Shown piece after piece: positions 18,601-25,464 of a DNA stretch of 49,742 nt (the stretch's first letter is position 1; each line of letters begins with the position of its first letter). Made by a program: the position numbers and the translations under genes. The DNA is from an uncultured Eubacteriales bacterium (GTDB lineage Bacteria; Bacillota; Clostridia; Oscillospirales; Oscillospiraceae): the NCBI GenBank assembly GCA_900315595.1, contig OMZQ01000011.1, positions 1 through 49,742 on the forward strand, given 5' to 3'. Under the pieces are notes generated by a model that saw only the letters and a list, made by a program, of their open reading frames with translations, was not told where the DNA came from and did not search any database.

Positions 18601-20198
18601 CACACGCGCTCCAGCACGTCGTTCCAAGGGACTGTCTGTGCGAATGGGGAATACCGTGCGGAAGTTCCCCTACAGACGCAAATTCCTTGATCGTCGTACC
18701 AGGCAGCGTATTTTTCTCCATCCACGATAAGGCCGTAGCCGCCGTGATACTCACGCCGCAAGATATTCACAAACGTCTCGCGGGCCTTTTCCGTGAGCCA
18801 GTCGGTATCAGGAGTATGCCAGGGATAGAGGGCTGCGATAATGTGCATCCGGCTCTTTGCCGTATTGGAGCCGAAGCGCAGAAAATCGTCGATGATCTCC
18901 TGGGGAACAGAAGAAGCGAAGGGCGCAGCCTGTGCGCTCTCCGCTTCCTGGATGATTTGAAGTTGTTCCGCTTCGGTCGGGAAAAAGCTGAGTTGTGTTC
19001 CTGGCGCTTGCACCGGGGCAGCATCGGTCAGACGTAAATCAGCTCCTGGTTGATCACCTCCTCCACGCAGGCCTTCAGGTTGTTCATCAGCCCGGCCCAG
19101 CGCAGCGGGTCCGTCCTGCGCAGCTCCTCCGTCACGCCTTCCCTCCGGGCCATCTCCGGGAGCATCGTGTCCAGTCGTTTCTGCGCCTGCTCCTGCACGT
19201 CCCGCAGGTGCCGATCCAGCGTCCCGTCCATCAGGTAATCCAGGTAAAGCGAGGGCCGGTAATCCTTCAGGTAGGCCTTCCGCAGGCGGCTGTACTTCCC
19301 GAAGGGCCGGTTGTCCGTCTCCTCTGCCGCTTCCGCCGTGTAACCCGGCAGCCACACCTCGCCCACCTGGGTGTAGGTCAGGCCGTTGTCCGGGTTCACC
19401 TTCGTCTTCAGATTCTCGTTCATGTTGTGCGCTCCTTTCTGCGAGCAACTCGCGCTCATAAGATTTGACGATTGCTTCCATCCTCCGCAGGAGTTTTCCA
19501 CTGACCGTGTTTACCGCAGCGCCAAGCTCAATGACCGCTTTTTGCGTGTTGAACATTGCAATGTCCCGGAAATCTGCGCCGGTCACAATCGCATCGGGGT
19601 TTAAGCCGCAGCGGGACAGGACCGCATACGTTGCGCCGGCAATGACGGCGGAGGAAAAAATGCTTTTCACTGTGTCTTCATCATAACCGCCAACATCTGA
19701 GTTGTCAACGATGCGCAGAATATCGGTGGAAAAAGAATTCCAGTGTTCGACTGTCAGCTGAAACACAGCGGTTTTGATTTGCTGCACAAGCCCTTCTTCG
19801 GCAGGGACCTGGTATTCATCCTCCAGCGCGGTTTCAATCAGCGGGAAATGCTCCGCGCGAAGCTGCCAGAGATAGGGAGTTTTGGAGTTTTCATGTCGGC
19901 CCGTATCCGCAACGTCGAAGACGTATTTGACTTGCAAGGGCTCCGTGGAATCGTCCAGCAGCCCGATTCCGTCAGTGCCACGGCGAACATAGCGGCCCAT
20001 ACGCGTGTTCCACACGTTATAATCCGCAACGGCAGTTGCCTGGGGACGCTGTGCATAGATCAGAAGCTGGTCCGGGAAGGAATACTTGTACAGGCGTCCG
20101 GCTGTACGGAGAAAAGCGGTCCACTCTCCGACGTTCCAGGTGATCTTTCTCGCTGTTTGCTCAGCAAGGGATATAAAATAATCTGCTTTAGTAGCCAT
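9636..20198 (-). CDS. Giant polyprotein: ArdC-like, MutS-I-like, N6-methylase-like and SNF2 helicase modules
   Basis: A protein of 3520 aa with AAAGGAG upstream of ATG 20198. Modules in order: residues 1-100, an ArdC/LtrC-like N-terminus (YKYSFPDQLLIYAQRPQA); about 259-391, a Gly/Arg/Pro/Asp-rich linker that overlaps tnpV in another frame; about 400-770, uncharacterised polyvalent-protein modules; about 920-1000 and 1300-1370, two MutS domain I-like segments (GNKYEILGEDAEKAADAL, GEFYELFGEDAETAANAL); about 1960-2150, an adenine-methylase fold with EPACGVGNFFG and the altered motif IGNVPFG; about 2700-3300, a SNF2 helicase with HEVGAGKT (about 2714), DESD, TGTPISN and GRIERQGN. Such proteins are carried by clostridial ICEs and are thought to be transferred with, or to protect, the DNA; the exact activity is unproven. 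There is no stop or frameshift, which is notable for a 10.5-kb gene. Confidence 0.9.
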   Translation of the reverse strand: MATKADYFISLAEQTARKITWNVGEWTAFLRTAGRLYKYSFPDQLLIYAQRPQATAVADYNVWNTRMGRYVRRGTDGIGLLDDSTEPLQVKYVFDVADTGRHENSKTPYLWQLRAEHFPLIETALEDEYQVPAEEGLVQQIKTAVFQLTVEHWNSFSTDILRIVDNSDVGGYDEDTVKSIFSSAVIAGATYAVLSRCGLNPDAIVTGADFRDIAMFNTQKAVIELGAAVNTVSGKLLRRMEAIVKSYERELLAERSAQHERESEDEGEPGQRPDLHPGGRGVAAGLHGGSGRGDGQPALREVQPPAEGLPEGLPALALPGLPDGRDAGSAPAGRAGAGAETTGHDAPGDGPEGRRDGGAAQDGPAALGRADEQPEGLRGGGDQPGADLRLTDAAPVQAPGTQLSFFPTEAEQLQIIQEAESAQAAPFASSVPQEIIDDFLRFGSNTAKSRMHIIAALYPWHTPDTDWLTEKARETFVNILRREYHGGYGLIVDGEKYAAWYDDQGICVCRGTSARYSPFAQTVPWNDVLERVWHLYGDGKFSTNVEAVEAHGNECREVALSLLYLYYDRTAQCRGKYLTSLDPYAGGGYPEEQARLAEALADEEKAFAIKEDLDAFMEAYDADRSLLNWHYHKLPLIESRFASLLVSWDSVVPQAAAELTHNPFITEDELDAAISSGSNYEGGKKRIYDYFTVNPSHTQKDKADFLKDEFGTGGHSHALSGADSSMEDYDAKGLRFRKGDCPEVTISWPNAAKRIDTLIRKNRYLTPEEQAREAEIRDAHYEPEESEILPGDDSDAPGDESVDVAVENAVAVETPKHEAVIIGEEDHTLYLYASTGLSGELDLNGRKRQPEEALVVAAPAAYLSSDIMFAKDVTFLKIGRDISAEDLTGTKEDQLAAMKKAAASIHSEPWEAYTRAKQDFQGGIVLLRVGNKYEILGEDAEKAADALGLSLSSRHTPDGRVPMCRFSMSDLYDNVRKLNEKWNVRAVDYKDENHEQRISEDYPSFFNLLLQGKKTGRTRVERNYKAFARLFPEIVDGTYRYLQLRAPEETGYMPLTIEKIGDNEYSVSHHYESNGDLMYDPEMTFRIDAELGTLEPLTFRQDGSPALYQEVYPEPGKWIPKLRNSLSSFTETWLKNIEAQGRVRFRAIAERDGEDVEFSFDEAGNPVPLEQQGTTELVADQSVAGKASEKKYDIGFGYKGNGLTVWNRLEIQNGDYKTIAHIDADRRVSIYDATLPEDIIAQIYDVAAHSEMTVSATQVTPVFTAPAQERVRQENEHREDGLSARYEEYQALKEADAFTADGLLLYQMGEFYELFGEDAETAANALDLTAVTWNSPEHGPVSMVGIPRHSLEHYLTILRDTHDVTVASGGSAKQYLSIDHEAKKAINEHEAEFGADGWRAFGGHPYFMDETEQGAPSHDTPSQPSAADPTPMAGATAENAAPHDTPRQRESAPVREMTLEEIDAALRSWNGRAESKNAVVHYMQEHGRERGAAEWLKNEFKSENPDLFDRVRLEKGLTLINMDGSVETVLPWPKVQRRIAQLIRDNTFLSPEPSSPEKEQPPESRASEPEAAGAEGEIDNGEAYQAAIPGTELMTPEENERQAFEIKNLADLKRHITVGAEVVCTYHANHPDLVGLTRVVSKVQTNGFYSQIKDQPHHKWSVCNSGNGIYSDFQKADTYRFTNTPNGTSIQILDRHDKNRETVLLEMMVYPGVSAERAEQEQTPIAPAQMPDEMQPRWPVDVGDTLYLEDGKAFIVEQLSDNHIQLRDPTLIYPILRAESYESFQRLMDRFPQPGVTDDEPVAADEPEITYEPIVVNNDTPRGESFDVAIQTIRRGEPKEPIQVKPENFRITDFHLGEGGPKAKFRANMEAISTLKQIEAEGRNATPEEQETLSRYVGWGGLADAFDENKADWSKEYTELKEALTPEEYTAARASTLNAHYTSPTVIRAIYDALGNMGFTTGNILEPACGVGNFFGCLPQDMSSSKLYGVELDSVSGRIAKQLYPNANITVAGFETTDRRDFYDVAIGNVPFGQYQVNDRAYNKLGFSIHNYFFAKALDQVRPGGVVAFVTSRYTMDAKDSTVRRYLAQRADFLGAIRLPNNAFRANAGTDVVSDIIFLQKRDRPSLEEPEWLFTAKNIADDAPAKVGDIITFQRGYPYKEIKAEVKEVVNVYGTTYYGIETEQLGKTRIYPGSVTHIERKDFVYEINQYFLQHPEMVLGEATSESTQYGRQDYTVKPTEGADLSDQLHVAVSKLQGSYKPMEQVDLDVDSPRSETMPADPTVRNYTYTLIGGNLWFRENSIMRRADDLSATTESRIKGMVELRDCLRSLLDLELDDYATDAEIAEKQKELSALYDAFTEKHGMINDRVNEIAFAEDTSYFLLCSLEEPEKDGKTYRKATDIFTKRTIKQQRSIDHVDTASEALAVSIGQYAAVDLHFMARLMGGEEYIPQIVEDLHGVIFKSPDSGPFDFADSGEHWDKGWQPADEYLSGNVRRKLRQAQSAAKDNPFFEINVEALKRAQPRDLEASEIEARLGSTWISPEIFEQFMIETFKTPSYLQDNMRIRFSPRTAEWFIECKGSVGYGDMTAHSVYGTSRVNAYEILEDSLNLRDVRVYDKIEEDGKEKRVLNVKETTLAAQKQQTIRDAFKDWLWKDQDRRDKLVKQYNMEMNSTRPREYDGQHLVFSGINPDIVLRDHQLNAIAHVIYGGNTMLAHEVGAGKTFEMVAAAMESKRLGLCSKSLFVVPNHLVSQWASEFLRLYPAANILVTTKRDFEPARRKKFCSRIATGDYDAVIIGQSQFEKIPISDERQRAFLEREIEDITQALQETRSERGDRFSIKQLEKTKKSLETKLEKLQGSEKKDNVVTFEELGVDRLFIDESDNYKNLFLYTKMRNVAGLSTSDAQKSSDLFNKCRYLDALTDNRGVIFATGTPISNSMTEMYTIHRYLQYDRLQEMGMGHFDCWASRFGETTTSLELAPEGTGYRARTRFAKFFNLPELMTFFREVADIKTADQLNLPTPEVEYHNIVAKPTEIQKEFVKTLSERASKVHSGRVDPKEDNMLKITSDGRKLGLDQRLIDPLLPDEPGTKVNLCVESILKYWREGEADKLTQLVFCDVSTPTGRSSHKDTLPEEEPTFTSIYEDIRRKLIQGGMPAEQIAFIHDADNEKRKEELFSKMRSGEVRVLIGSTAKMGAGTNVQERLIASHDLDCPWRPRDLTQRKGRIERQGNTNSKVHVCRYVTEGTFDAYLWQTIESKQKFISQIMTSKSPVRSCDDVDETVLSFAEIKALCAGDPRIKERMDLDVEVKKLRLMKADHNSKKYRIQDMLLRYYPAMIETAEAEIRGLTHDMQTLETNPLPEEEFVGMEVRGDKLSDKKNAGAALISACQEMVSKEAVKIGSYRGFDILASYDTWERQYKLTLKGHAAHRLTLGSDPVGNLVRMENALARMPERLETAKAELENYRKQQAQAAVEVEAVFPQEAELAEKSARLVELDTELNLDKDQAPKKAEPDRKKKHREPAL
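19028..19423 (-). CDS. tnpV: TnpV family protein, nested in the polyprotein gene
   Basis: A protein of 131 aa on the same strand as the polyprotein gene but shifted one nucleotide. The ATG at 19423 has AAAGGAG 8 nt upstream. The sequence shows the TnpV hallmarks I know from Tn4451-type elements: LTYTQVGEVWLPG near the start, RPFGKYSRLRKAYLKDYRP, EQAQKRLDTMLPEMARREG, then a C-terminus ending WAGLMNNLKACVEEVINQEL. TnpV function is unknown; in Tn4451 it is an accessory transposon protein. The overlapping polyprotein frame in the same 396 nt is low-complexity (PGGRG, PEGLPEGLPALALPG), as expected if tnpV is the constrained frame here. Either tnpV was inserted in frame or one frame was overprinted on the other. 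Confidence 0.75.
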   Translation of the reverse strand: MNENLKTKVNPDNGLTYTQVGEVWLPGYTAEAAEETDNRPFGKYSRLRKAYLKDYRPSLYLDYLMDGTLDRHLRDVQEQAQKRLDTMLPEMARREGVTEELRRTDPLRWAGLMNNLKACVEEVINQELIYV

Positions 20199-20277
20199 GA
20201 TGGGCTCCTTTCTTTGCTTAAAAATGCGAACAGGGTCGGTTCCGCAGGAGGAACCGGCCCTGTGTGGACGAAAACAA

Positions 20278-20529
20278 TCACGACGGGAAATCCACGGTGA
20301 GATCGAGCATGTCGAACTGGGCGTCGGTCATTTCCCGGAGGAGCTTGAGCGCAGCGTCGGTGTGCTCTTTCAGCACTTTGTCCGCGTCGTTGTCGGTGGT
20401 GAGGTATCCGCGCATTTCCTCCAGGACGGCGATCAACCCCAACCGGGTGCCATCCTCGTTGTTGGCATTGTAGATCGCCATAACCTGCTGAACGTCATAG
20501 GGGATCGTGTTTACTTCGAAATTTGCCAT
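20278..20529 (-). CDS. TTRAP-like transposon-transfer assisting protein
   Basis: A protein of 83 aa with GAAAGGAAG upstream of ATG 20529, acidic and soluble. The pattern VMAIYNANNEDGTRLGLIAV, EEMRGYLTTD, ALKLLREMTDAQFDMLDL corresponds to the TTRAP family (transposon-transfer assisting protein), known from the clostridial element CTn4 and required or helpful for transfer. It lies between the ArdC-like gene, whose stop is 2 nt away, and the giant polyprotein gene, which is the standard location in this element family. Confidence 0.8.
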   Translation of the reverse strand: MANFEVNTIPYDVQQVMAIYNANNEDGTRLGLIAVLEEMRGYLTTDNDADKVLKEHTDAALKLLREMTDAQFDMLDLTVDFPS

Positions 20530-20530
20530 C

Positions 20531-23224
20531 TTAAATCTTCCTTTCTTCGCGCCGTAGGCGCTCTCTTTCTGTTGATTGTTGGTTTTTAACTTCTGCCTGT
20601 AGTTCGCGGAGTCGATTCTGGACGGAGGGTCGCTGCTCTGATGCTCCGGGCTGCTCGTTCTGCGGCGGCCCCTGGTCTTTCGAACCGTTGTTGATGATCC
20701 CGTCTATCATGCCGTAATCATCCTCCATTGCCATTTCAGCGGCCTTGAGATAGTTTTCCGGCTTTTGGAAGTCCGGGATTTCCGTAAAACCGATGCTGTC
20801 GCAGTAATGATATGTTACCACACCATTGTGCCTGAGCGCAACAATGTCGCTGACAGAAAGGCTGTGGCCTCCGAAGTCGCTGGGACGTTCAAGATTGAAG
20901 ACCTGGAAGGCCGCTTCGGGATCGGTGACGGAGGGATGGTCCTTGTTCGCGCCGGTATAAATCAGATCGTAATGCTCCCGCGCAGGCTCCAAACCGTACT
21001 CGCGAAGAGTATCAAGGTTCGTAAATGCCCGGTCTCTCCACTGGGGATCATTCTGGCCGACCTGATAGATCGCAAAGGCGTCGCCGGGGAAGACCATGAA
21101 GGCTGCCTCGCGCTCCGCCTGGTGCTCAAGACGGCGGTCCCGGACCAAAGCCCGGAACACAGGACTTTTCTCCCAATCATCTTTTTCCAGGGCAAGCAGC
21201 CTATCTCCGGCATTGTTGATATCGGCGTCATCAATGCACATCTGCGGATCGCCGTTCTCGTCAATCACAAAGATCGTATAGCCCTCGGAAAAAAGTTCTT
21301 TCGCCTGGTCTTTGCACATCGGAATTAGACCCTCCGGGTCAACACAGCCCGCTTCAGCCAGCGCTTCGGTGGGCAGAGCACCATCAGGCATGGGGTATTC
21401 ATCGAGCTTCGGTGGGTGCTCGTTCGCTTCACGTAGCTGTTCCAGGCGTTCCAGGGAATACTCACGATGCCCCACGAAATCAAGCCCTTGTATAACGCAG
21501 ACCTCTAACAGTGCACCTTCCATCAGCGTTTTTGCGGATCTGTGCATCTCGGAATTTTGTATCGAGAACTGCCCTCCATCAAGCAGGGCATTGGTTGTGG
21601 CGTCGTAAACTGTGTAATCATATCCGGCGTCGGTGATTTGAAGATGAACAAAGGCTTTATCTTCCACAAGATAGAGTGCTTCAGCCGGTCCGGGAGGAAG
21701 GATATGATTCCACTGCCGATTCATGGCGCGGGCCTGCTCCAACGTTATGGTGCCTTCTCGCAGCTCACGCAGGAGCTTTTCGCAGACTGCCGTAGGCCCG
21801 GAAAACATGAGACCCTCGTCAACCTCACCGGTCGGGGTGAAGGATGTGATGTAGCTGACGTTTGGATCGAGTTCCGAGGTGTGGAGCTCGTAGGTCATGC
21901 TGTTTTCCCAGAGCTTTTTCAGGGCTTCTATCTGCTGATATAGAACTTTCGGTGTTGGATAGCCAGATTGTTCCGCAAAATCGTCCAGGACTGCCTTTGC
22001 GTTTCTAAGTCCGCTGCTTCGCAACAGCTCGGCATATTCCTGCGCAAACTGCTCTTTCGTGTCTGGAAAGGGTGGAGTAATCAATCCAGCTCGATACAGC
22101 TCTTCCGCATGATCGCAGAGGGCGTTTGCATAGGCGAGATAAGGGTCTTTTGCGACAACAGCGGTATCCACGGCAACCGGCTTTTCCAGGGCTTCCGCTT
22201 GCGGCTGCACGGGGGAAGTTTCGGCGGGCTCCGCCTCTTTGGTGGGGGCATCCTTCGCTTCGTCCTCTTCTGAACGCTCCTGGCTGATGCCACGCTCCTT
22301 GCAGAGCTCGGCATAGTTGCGATCCACGTCGGAGATTATCACGGAGGAGGTCTGCCGGATCGTGTCCAGGCTGGCCTTCAGTTCCTTGAGCTCCTTGTCC
22401 TTGGACCATGCGGCGATGTAGCCAAAGCTATTCTCGGCGGTCTCAATGCCGAAATACTGGCAGACGGTGTAGGCAATGCTTTCGGCCTCGACCTCCTCGG
22501 TACGGCGGTCCTTGACGATAGGGGGCTTTCCACCTTCATCCCGTGCCGCGGCTTGCAGACGGTCATATTCGTGCAGCTTGGAGTGTCCGATCTCATGGAC
22601 TATCGCCGCGACAGTCTGGACCTGGCTCATGCCGGGACGAATTGCAATCCGATGTTTCTCTGCGCTGAAATAGCCGTCCATTGTGGCGACCATGCTCTCA
22701 AACTCGATAGGGACCGACGAGGATCGTCGCAAGGCCTCAATAAACGCCTCATAATGCTCCACGTCGCCGGTCAGCGTCTGCGCCAACTGCGGCAGAGGCT
22801 TTCCGTCCGTCTGAGAGACGTCAAAGACGGAAACCGGCTTGAACATTGGGATTTTAACGGACTTTTCTTCGGTGAGGGGTTTCCCGTCGCCGTCCAGGAC
22901 AGGAGCCTGCGTGACCGGGTCCAGAACGGCCTGTTTGACCTTTTTCATAATCGGCGTCGGAGCGAGGATCTGGATGCCCTTTTCGCCCCGCTTAACGTGG
23001 CGCTCAAACTTATCGCGCCAGGCGTTGAAGCCTGCTACATAGGTTGCGTCGGGTTTCTGCATGTAGATCAGCAAGGTGTTGTTGACGGAATACTTGTGGA
23101 AACGGCTCATGGTTTGCAGATAGCTGCTGTAATGCTCGCTCTCAAACATTTCCCGGATACCGGTTTCGATCCGGTCAGTGATTTCTTTGATCCGTTCCTG
23201 ATTTGAAGTTTTATTTTCCGGCAT
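20531..23224 (-). CDS. ArdC-type antirestriction/zincin protein with YodL-like C-terminus
   Basis: A protein of 897 aa; the ATG at 23224 follows AGGAGGTAATT. Residues about 10-130 are the ArdC N-terminal ssDNA-binding domain (HKYSVNNTLLIYMQKP, GFNAWRDKFERHVKRGEKGI). Residues about 165-290 are a zincin-like metallopeptidase with the motif VHEIGHSKLHEYD (about 208-220) and a downstream Glu-rich EVEAESIAYTVC helix supplying the third zinc ligand. A Pro/Glu-rich spacer follows. Residues about 711-840 are a YodL-like domain (GDAFAIYQVGQNDPQWRDR). ArdC proteins bind ssDNA and protect incoming DNA from restriction; the peptidase target is not established. It lies directly downstream of topoisomerase III in the operon and is probably delivered with or expressed early after transfer (inference). 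Confidence 0.88.
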   Translation of the reverse strand: MPENKTSNQERIKEITDRIETGIREMFESEHYSSYLQTMSRFHKYSVNNTLLIYMQKPDATYVAGFNAWRDKFERHVKRGEKGIQILAPTPIMKKVKQAVLDPVTQAPVLDGDGKPLTEEKSVKIPMFKPVSVFDVSQTDGKPLPQLAQTLTGDVEHYEAFIEALRRSSSVPIEFESMVATMDGYFSAEKHRIAIRPGMSQVQTVAAIVHEIGHSKLHEYDRLQAAARDEGGKPPIVKDRRTEEVEAESIAYTVCQYFGIETAENSFGYIAAWSKDKELKELKASLDTIRQTSSVIISDVDRNYAELCKERGISQERSEEDEAKDAPTKEAEPAETSPVQPQAEALEKPVAVDTAVVAKDPYLAYANALCDHAEELYRAGLITPPFPDTKEQFAQEYAELLRSSGLRNAKAVLDDFAEQSGYPTPKVLYQQIEALKKLWENSMTYELHTSELDPNVSYITSFTPTGEVDEGLMFSGPTAVCEKLLRELREGTITLEQARAMNRQWNHILPPGPAEALYLVEDKAFVHLQITDAGYDYTVYDATTNALLDGGQFSIQNSEMHRSAKTLMEGALLEVCVIQGLDFVGHREYSLERLEQLREANEHPPKLDEYPMPDGALPTEALAEAGCVDPEGLIPMCKDQAKELFSEGYTIFVIDENGDPQMCIDDADINNAGDRLLALEKDDWEKSPVFRALVRDRRLEHQAEREAAFMVFPGDAFAIYQVGQNDPQWRDRAFTNLDTLREYGLEPAREHYDLIYTGANKDHPSVTDPEAAFQVFNLERPSDFGGHSLSVSDIVALRHNGVVTYHYCDSIGFTEIPDFQKPENYLKAAEMAMEDDYGMIDGIINNGSKDQGPPQNEQPGASEQRPSVQNRLRELQAEVKNQQSTERERLRREERKI

Positions 23225-23365
23225 AATTACCTCCTATGATAACAGTCGGATTTCTCTTGTTTTTTCACAGGTTTTTGCATCTATTGGCCTCGACCGCCAG
23301 GCGGCCGGCGACCGTCCTTCAAGGCACGTTCCCGGTCGGCAGCTTTCCGTTCCTCACAGTATTAT

Positions 23366-25453
23366 TCACGGTGTCCGCCCTCCACGCTTATTGATGAATT
23401 CGATCCGATAATCCGTCGTCGTACCGTCGTCGGCAAGAATGGCCCAGCAATCGTAGGTCTTTCCGGAGGTTTTGGATTTGCAGCCGGTGAGCTTTGCTTT
23501 GCCGTTCTCCAGGAGCATTTTCGCGATCTCGGGCGTAAAGGTCTTGTCCTTTGCGCTGAAGAAGCGACTCTGCTTCCACATCGCAAAGCCACAGCCGCGA
23601 TCCTCGCAAACGTAACCCTTGCTGTTCTCAATCACGTTTTTCCGACAGCGGGGACAGCATCCAACGATGGCCTGCTCCGGTTTCGGAAAGAGCATATTCG
23701 CGCCGGGCGGCATCGTATAGCCGCTGATGATTTCCGAGATCATTTCAACGATCCCGTTGATAAACCTTCCGGGGTCTACATCGCCTTGCTCGACCTGCTT
23801 CAAACGCTGCTCCCACTCTGCCGTCAGAAGCGGGGACTGTAAATCCTCAGGAAGCACGGTAATGACCGCCTTGCCGGAGCCAGATGGCACAAGCGTGGTC
23901 TTCTTTTTGGCCTTCTTGCGGTCGATGTAGCCGCAGGCGACCAGCTTCTCGATGATCCCGGCACGGGTCGCCGGAGTTCCGAGGCCCTTACGTTCGGCGT
24001 CATCCGGGGTCTCTTTCGCTCCGGCTGTTTCCATGCTGGAAAGCAGGGTATCTTCGGTGTAAGGCTTGGGCGGGCTGGTCTTGCCCTGCTTGACGGTCGC
24101 TGCATTGACGGGCAACTCCTGGCCTTCGGCAAAGGCTGGCAGTTCCTTGTCCGCTTCCTTTTCCTCGGTGTCCGGTTCCTTGTCCTTGGGCAGTTCGTAA
24201 CGCCTCCAGCCGAGGGCGGTCACGGTCTTACCCTTCGCGGTGAAAACTGTATCGGCGCATCGGAATGTGGCCTCGGTTTCTTCGTAGCGGTAAGCCACCG
24301 AGACCGCGCGGAGGACTGCGCGGGCAAGGAGCTTGAGAATCTCCCGTTCTCCACCTGGCAGCTCCTCGGCAGCCTTCGGGGTGGCGTTTTTGGTCGGGAT
24401 GATCGCGTGGTGATCGGAGACCTTTTTGCTGTTGCAGACCTGGGCGGCGAGGATCTCCGCGACTGCATTCTCGCCGAGCAGGACGGCGGAGACGGCGGCA
24501 ACGGTCGGCACAGAGTCCGCCATGTCGTCAGATAGATAGCGGCTGTCGGTTCGGGGATATGTACAGAGCTTTTTCTCGTACAAGCTCTGCGTATAGTCCA
24601 GAGTCTGCTGGGCAGTGTAGCCCAGGGCTCTGTTGGCATCGCGCTGCAGCGTGGTCAGATCGTAGAGCGCCGGAGCTTTTTCGGACTTCTGCTTTCTCGA
24701 TACGGCTTGCACTGTTGCGGGACTACGACAGGCGTCAGCCAGCGCCAGGGCCTTGGCCCGGTCGCTGAATCGTTCCGTGCTTGCCGTAAAGCCGCCGAGG
24801 TCGAGATTGACCGTCCAGAAGGGCGTAGGGACGAAAGCGCTGATGTCCGCTTCCCGCCGCACCAGGAGAGCCAAGGTAGGGCTCATCACCCGCCCTACAT
24901 TCAGCTTGCTGTTGTACAAAAGTGAGAAGAACCGACTGCCGTTGATTCCAACAAGCCAGTCGGCTTCTGCGCGGCACAGGGCCGCTTGATACAAGCCGTC
25001 CTTCTCAGCACCGGGGAGCAGATGCTGAAAGCCATCCCGGATAGCGCTGTCTTCCATGCTGGAGATCCAGAGGCGTTTCGTGGGCTTTGTGCAGCCCGCC
25101 AGATGATAGACGGAGCGAAAGATCAGTTCTCCCTCGCGCCCGGCGTCGCAGGCGTTGATAACTTCCTCGATTTTGGAATCGTTCAGCAGCTTTCGCAGAA
25201 GGTTGAACTGCTGCTGGGTGTCCTTCTGCACAACAAAGCGAAATGCAGTCGGGATGATGGGGAGGTCATCGAGCCGCCACGTCTTATACTTGGGGTCGTA
25301 TTCCTGCGGCTGCGCCGGCTCTGCCAGATGACCGAAGCACCAAGATACGAGATACTCGGTTCCCGCCAGATAACCGTTCTCTCTGGAGGTTACGCCGAGA
25401 GCCGCCGCGATGCTCTGAGCAACGGAGGGCTTTTCAGCAATAACAAGTTTCAT
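23366..25453 (-). CDS. topB: DNA topoisomerase III (type IA)
   Basis: A protein of 695 aa with AGGAGG upstream of ATG 25453. The toprim domain has the start MKLVIAEKPSVAQSIAAALG (Glu7) and the acidic triad DAGREGE at 103-109. The catalytic tyrosine is Tyr299 in KKLCTYPRTDSRYL. The C-terminus carries a zinc-ribbon remnant (CCPRCRK, then CEDRGCGF, about 605-632) followed by a short basic tail. It decatenates and relaxes negatively supercoiled or single-stranded-region DNA. Plasmid and ICE copies are thought to resolve transfer or replication intermediates. The length is normal for Gram-positive ICE TopB. The 141-nt gap to the downstream gene holds nothing I can identify. Confidence 0.95.
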   Translation of the reverse strand: MKLVIAEKPSVAQSIAAALGVTSRENGYLAGTEYLVSWCFGHLAEPAQPQEYDPKYKTWRLDDLPIIPTAFRFVVQKDTQQQFNLLRKLLNDSKIEEVINACDAGREGELIFRSVYHLAGCTKPTKRLWISSMEDSAIRDGFQHLLPGAEKDGLYQAALCRAEADWLVGINGSRFFSLLYNSKLNVGRVMSPTLALLVRREADISAFVPTPFWTVNLDLGGFTASTERFSDRAKALALADACRSPATVQAVSRKQKSEKAPALYDLTTLQRDANRALGYTAQQTLDYTQSLYEKKLCTYPRTDSRYLSDDMADSVPTVAAVSAVLLGENAVAEILAAQVCNSKKVSDHHAIIPTKNATPKAAEELPGGEREILKLLARAVLRAVSVAYRYEETEATFRCADTVFTAKGKTVTALGWRRYELPKDKEPDTEEKEADKELPAFAEGQELPVNAATVKQGKTSPPKPYTEDTLLSSMETAGAKETPDDAERKGLGTPATRAGIIEKLVACGYIDRKKAKKKTTLVPSGSGKAVITVLPEDLQSPLLTAEWEQRLKQVEQGDVDPGRFINGIVEMISEIISGYTMPPGANMLFPKPEQAIVGCCPRCRKNVIENSKGYVCEDRGCGFAMWKQSRFFSAKDKTFTPEIAKMLLENGKAKLTGCKSKTSGKTYDCWAILADDGTTTDYRIEFINKRGGRTP

Positions 25454-25464
25454 GCGACAGCCTC

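Noticed and set aside
23225..23365. Possible small gene between topoisomerase III and the ArdC-like gene
   Set aside because: No start with a ribosome binding site leads to a sensible product in the 141-nt gap.
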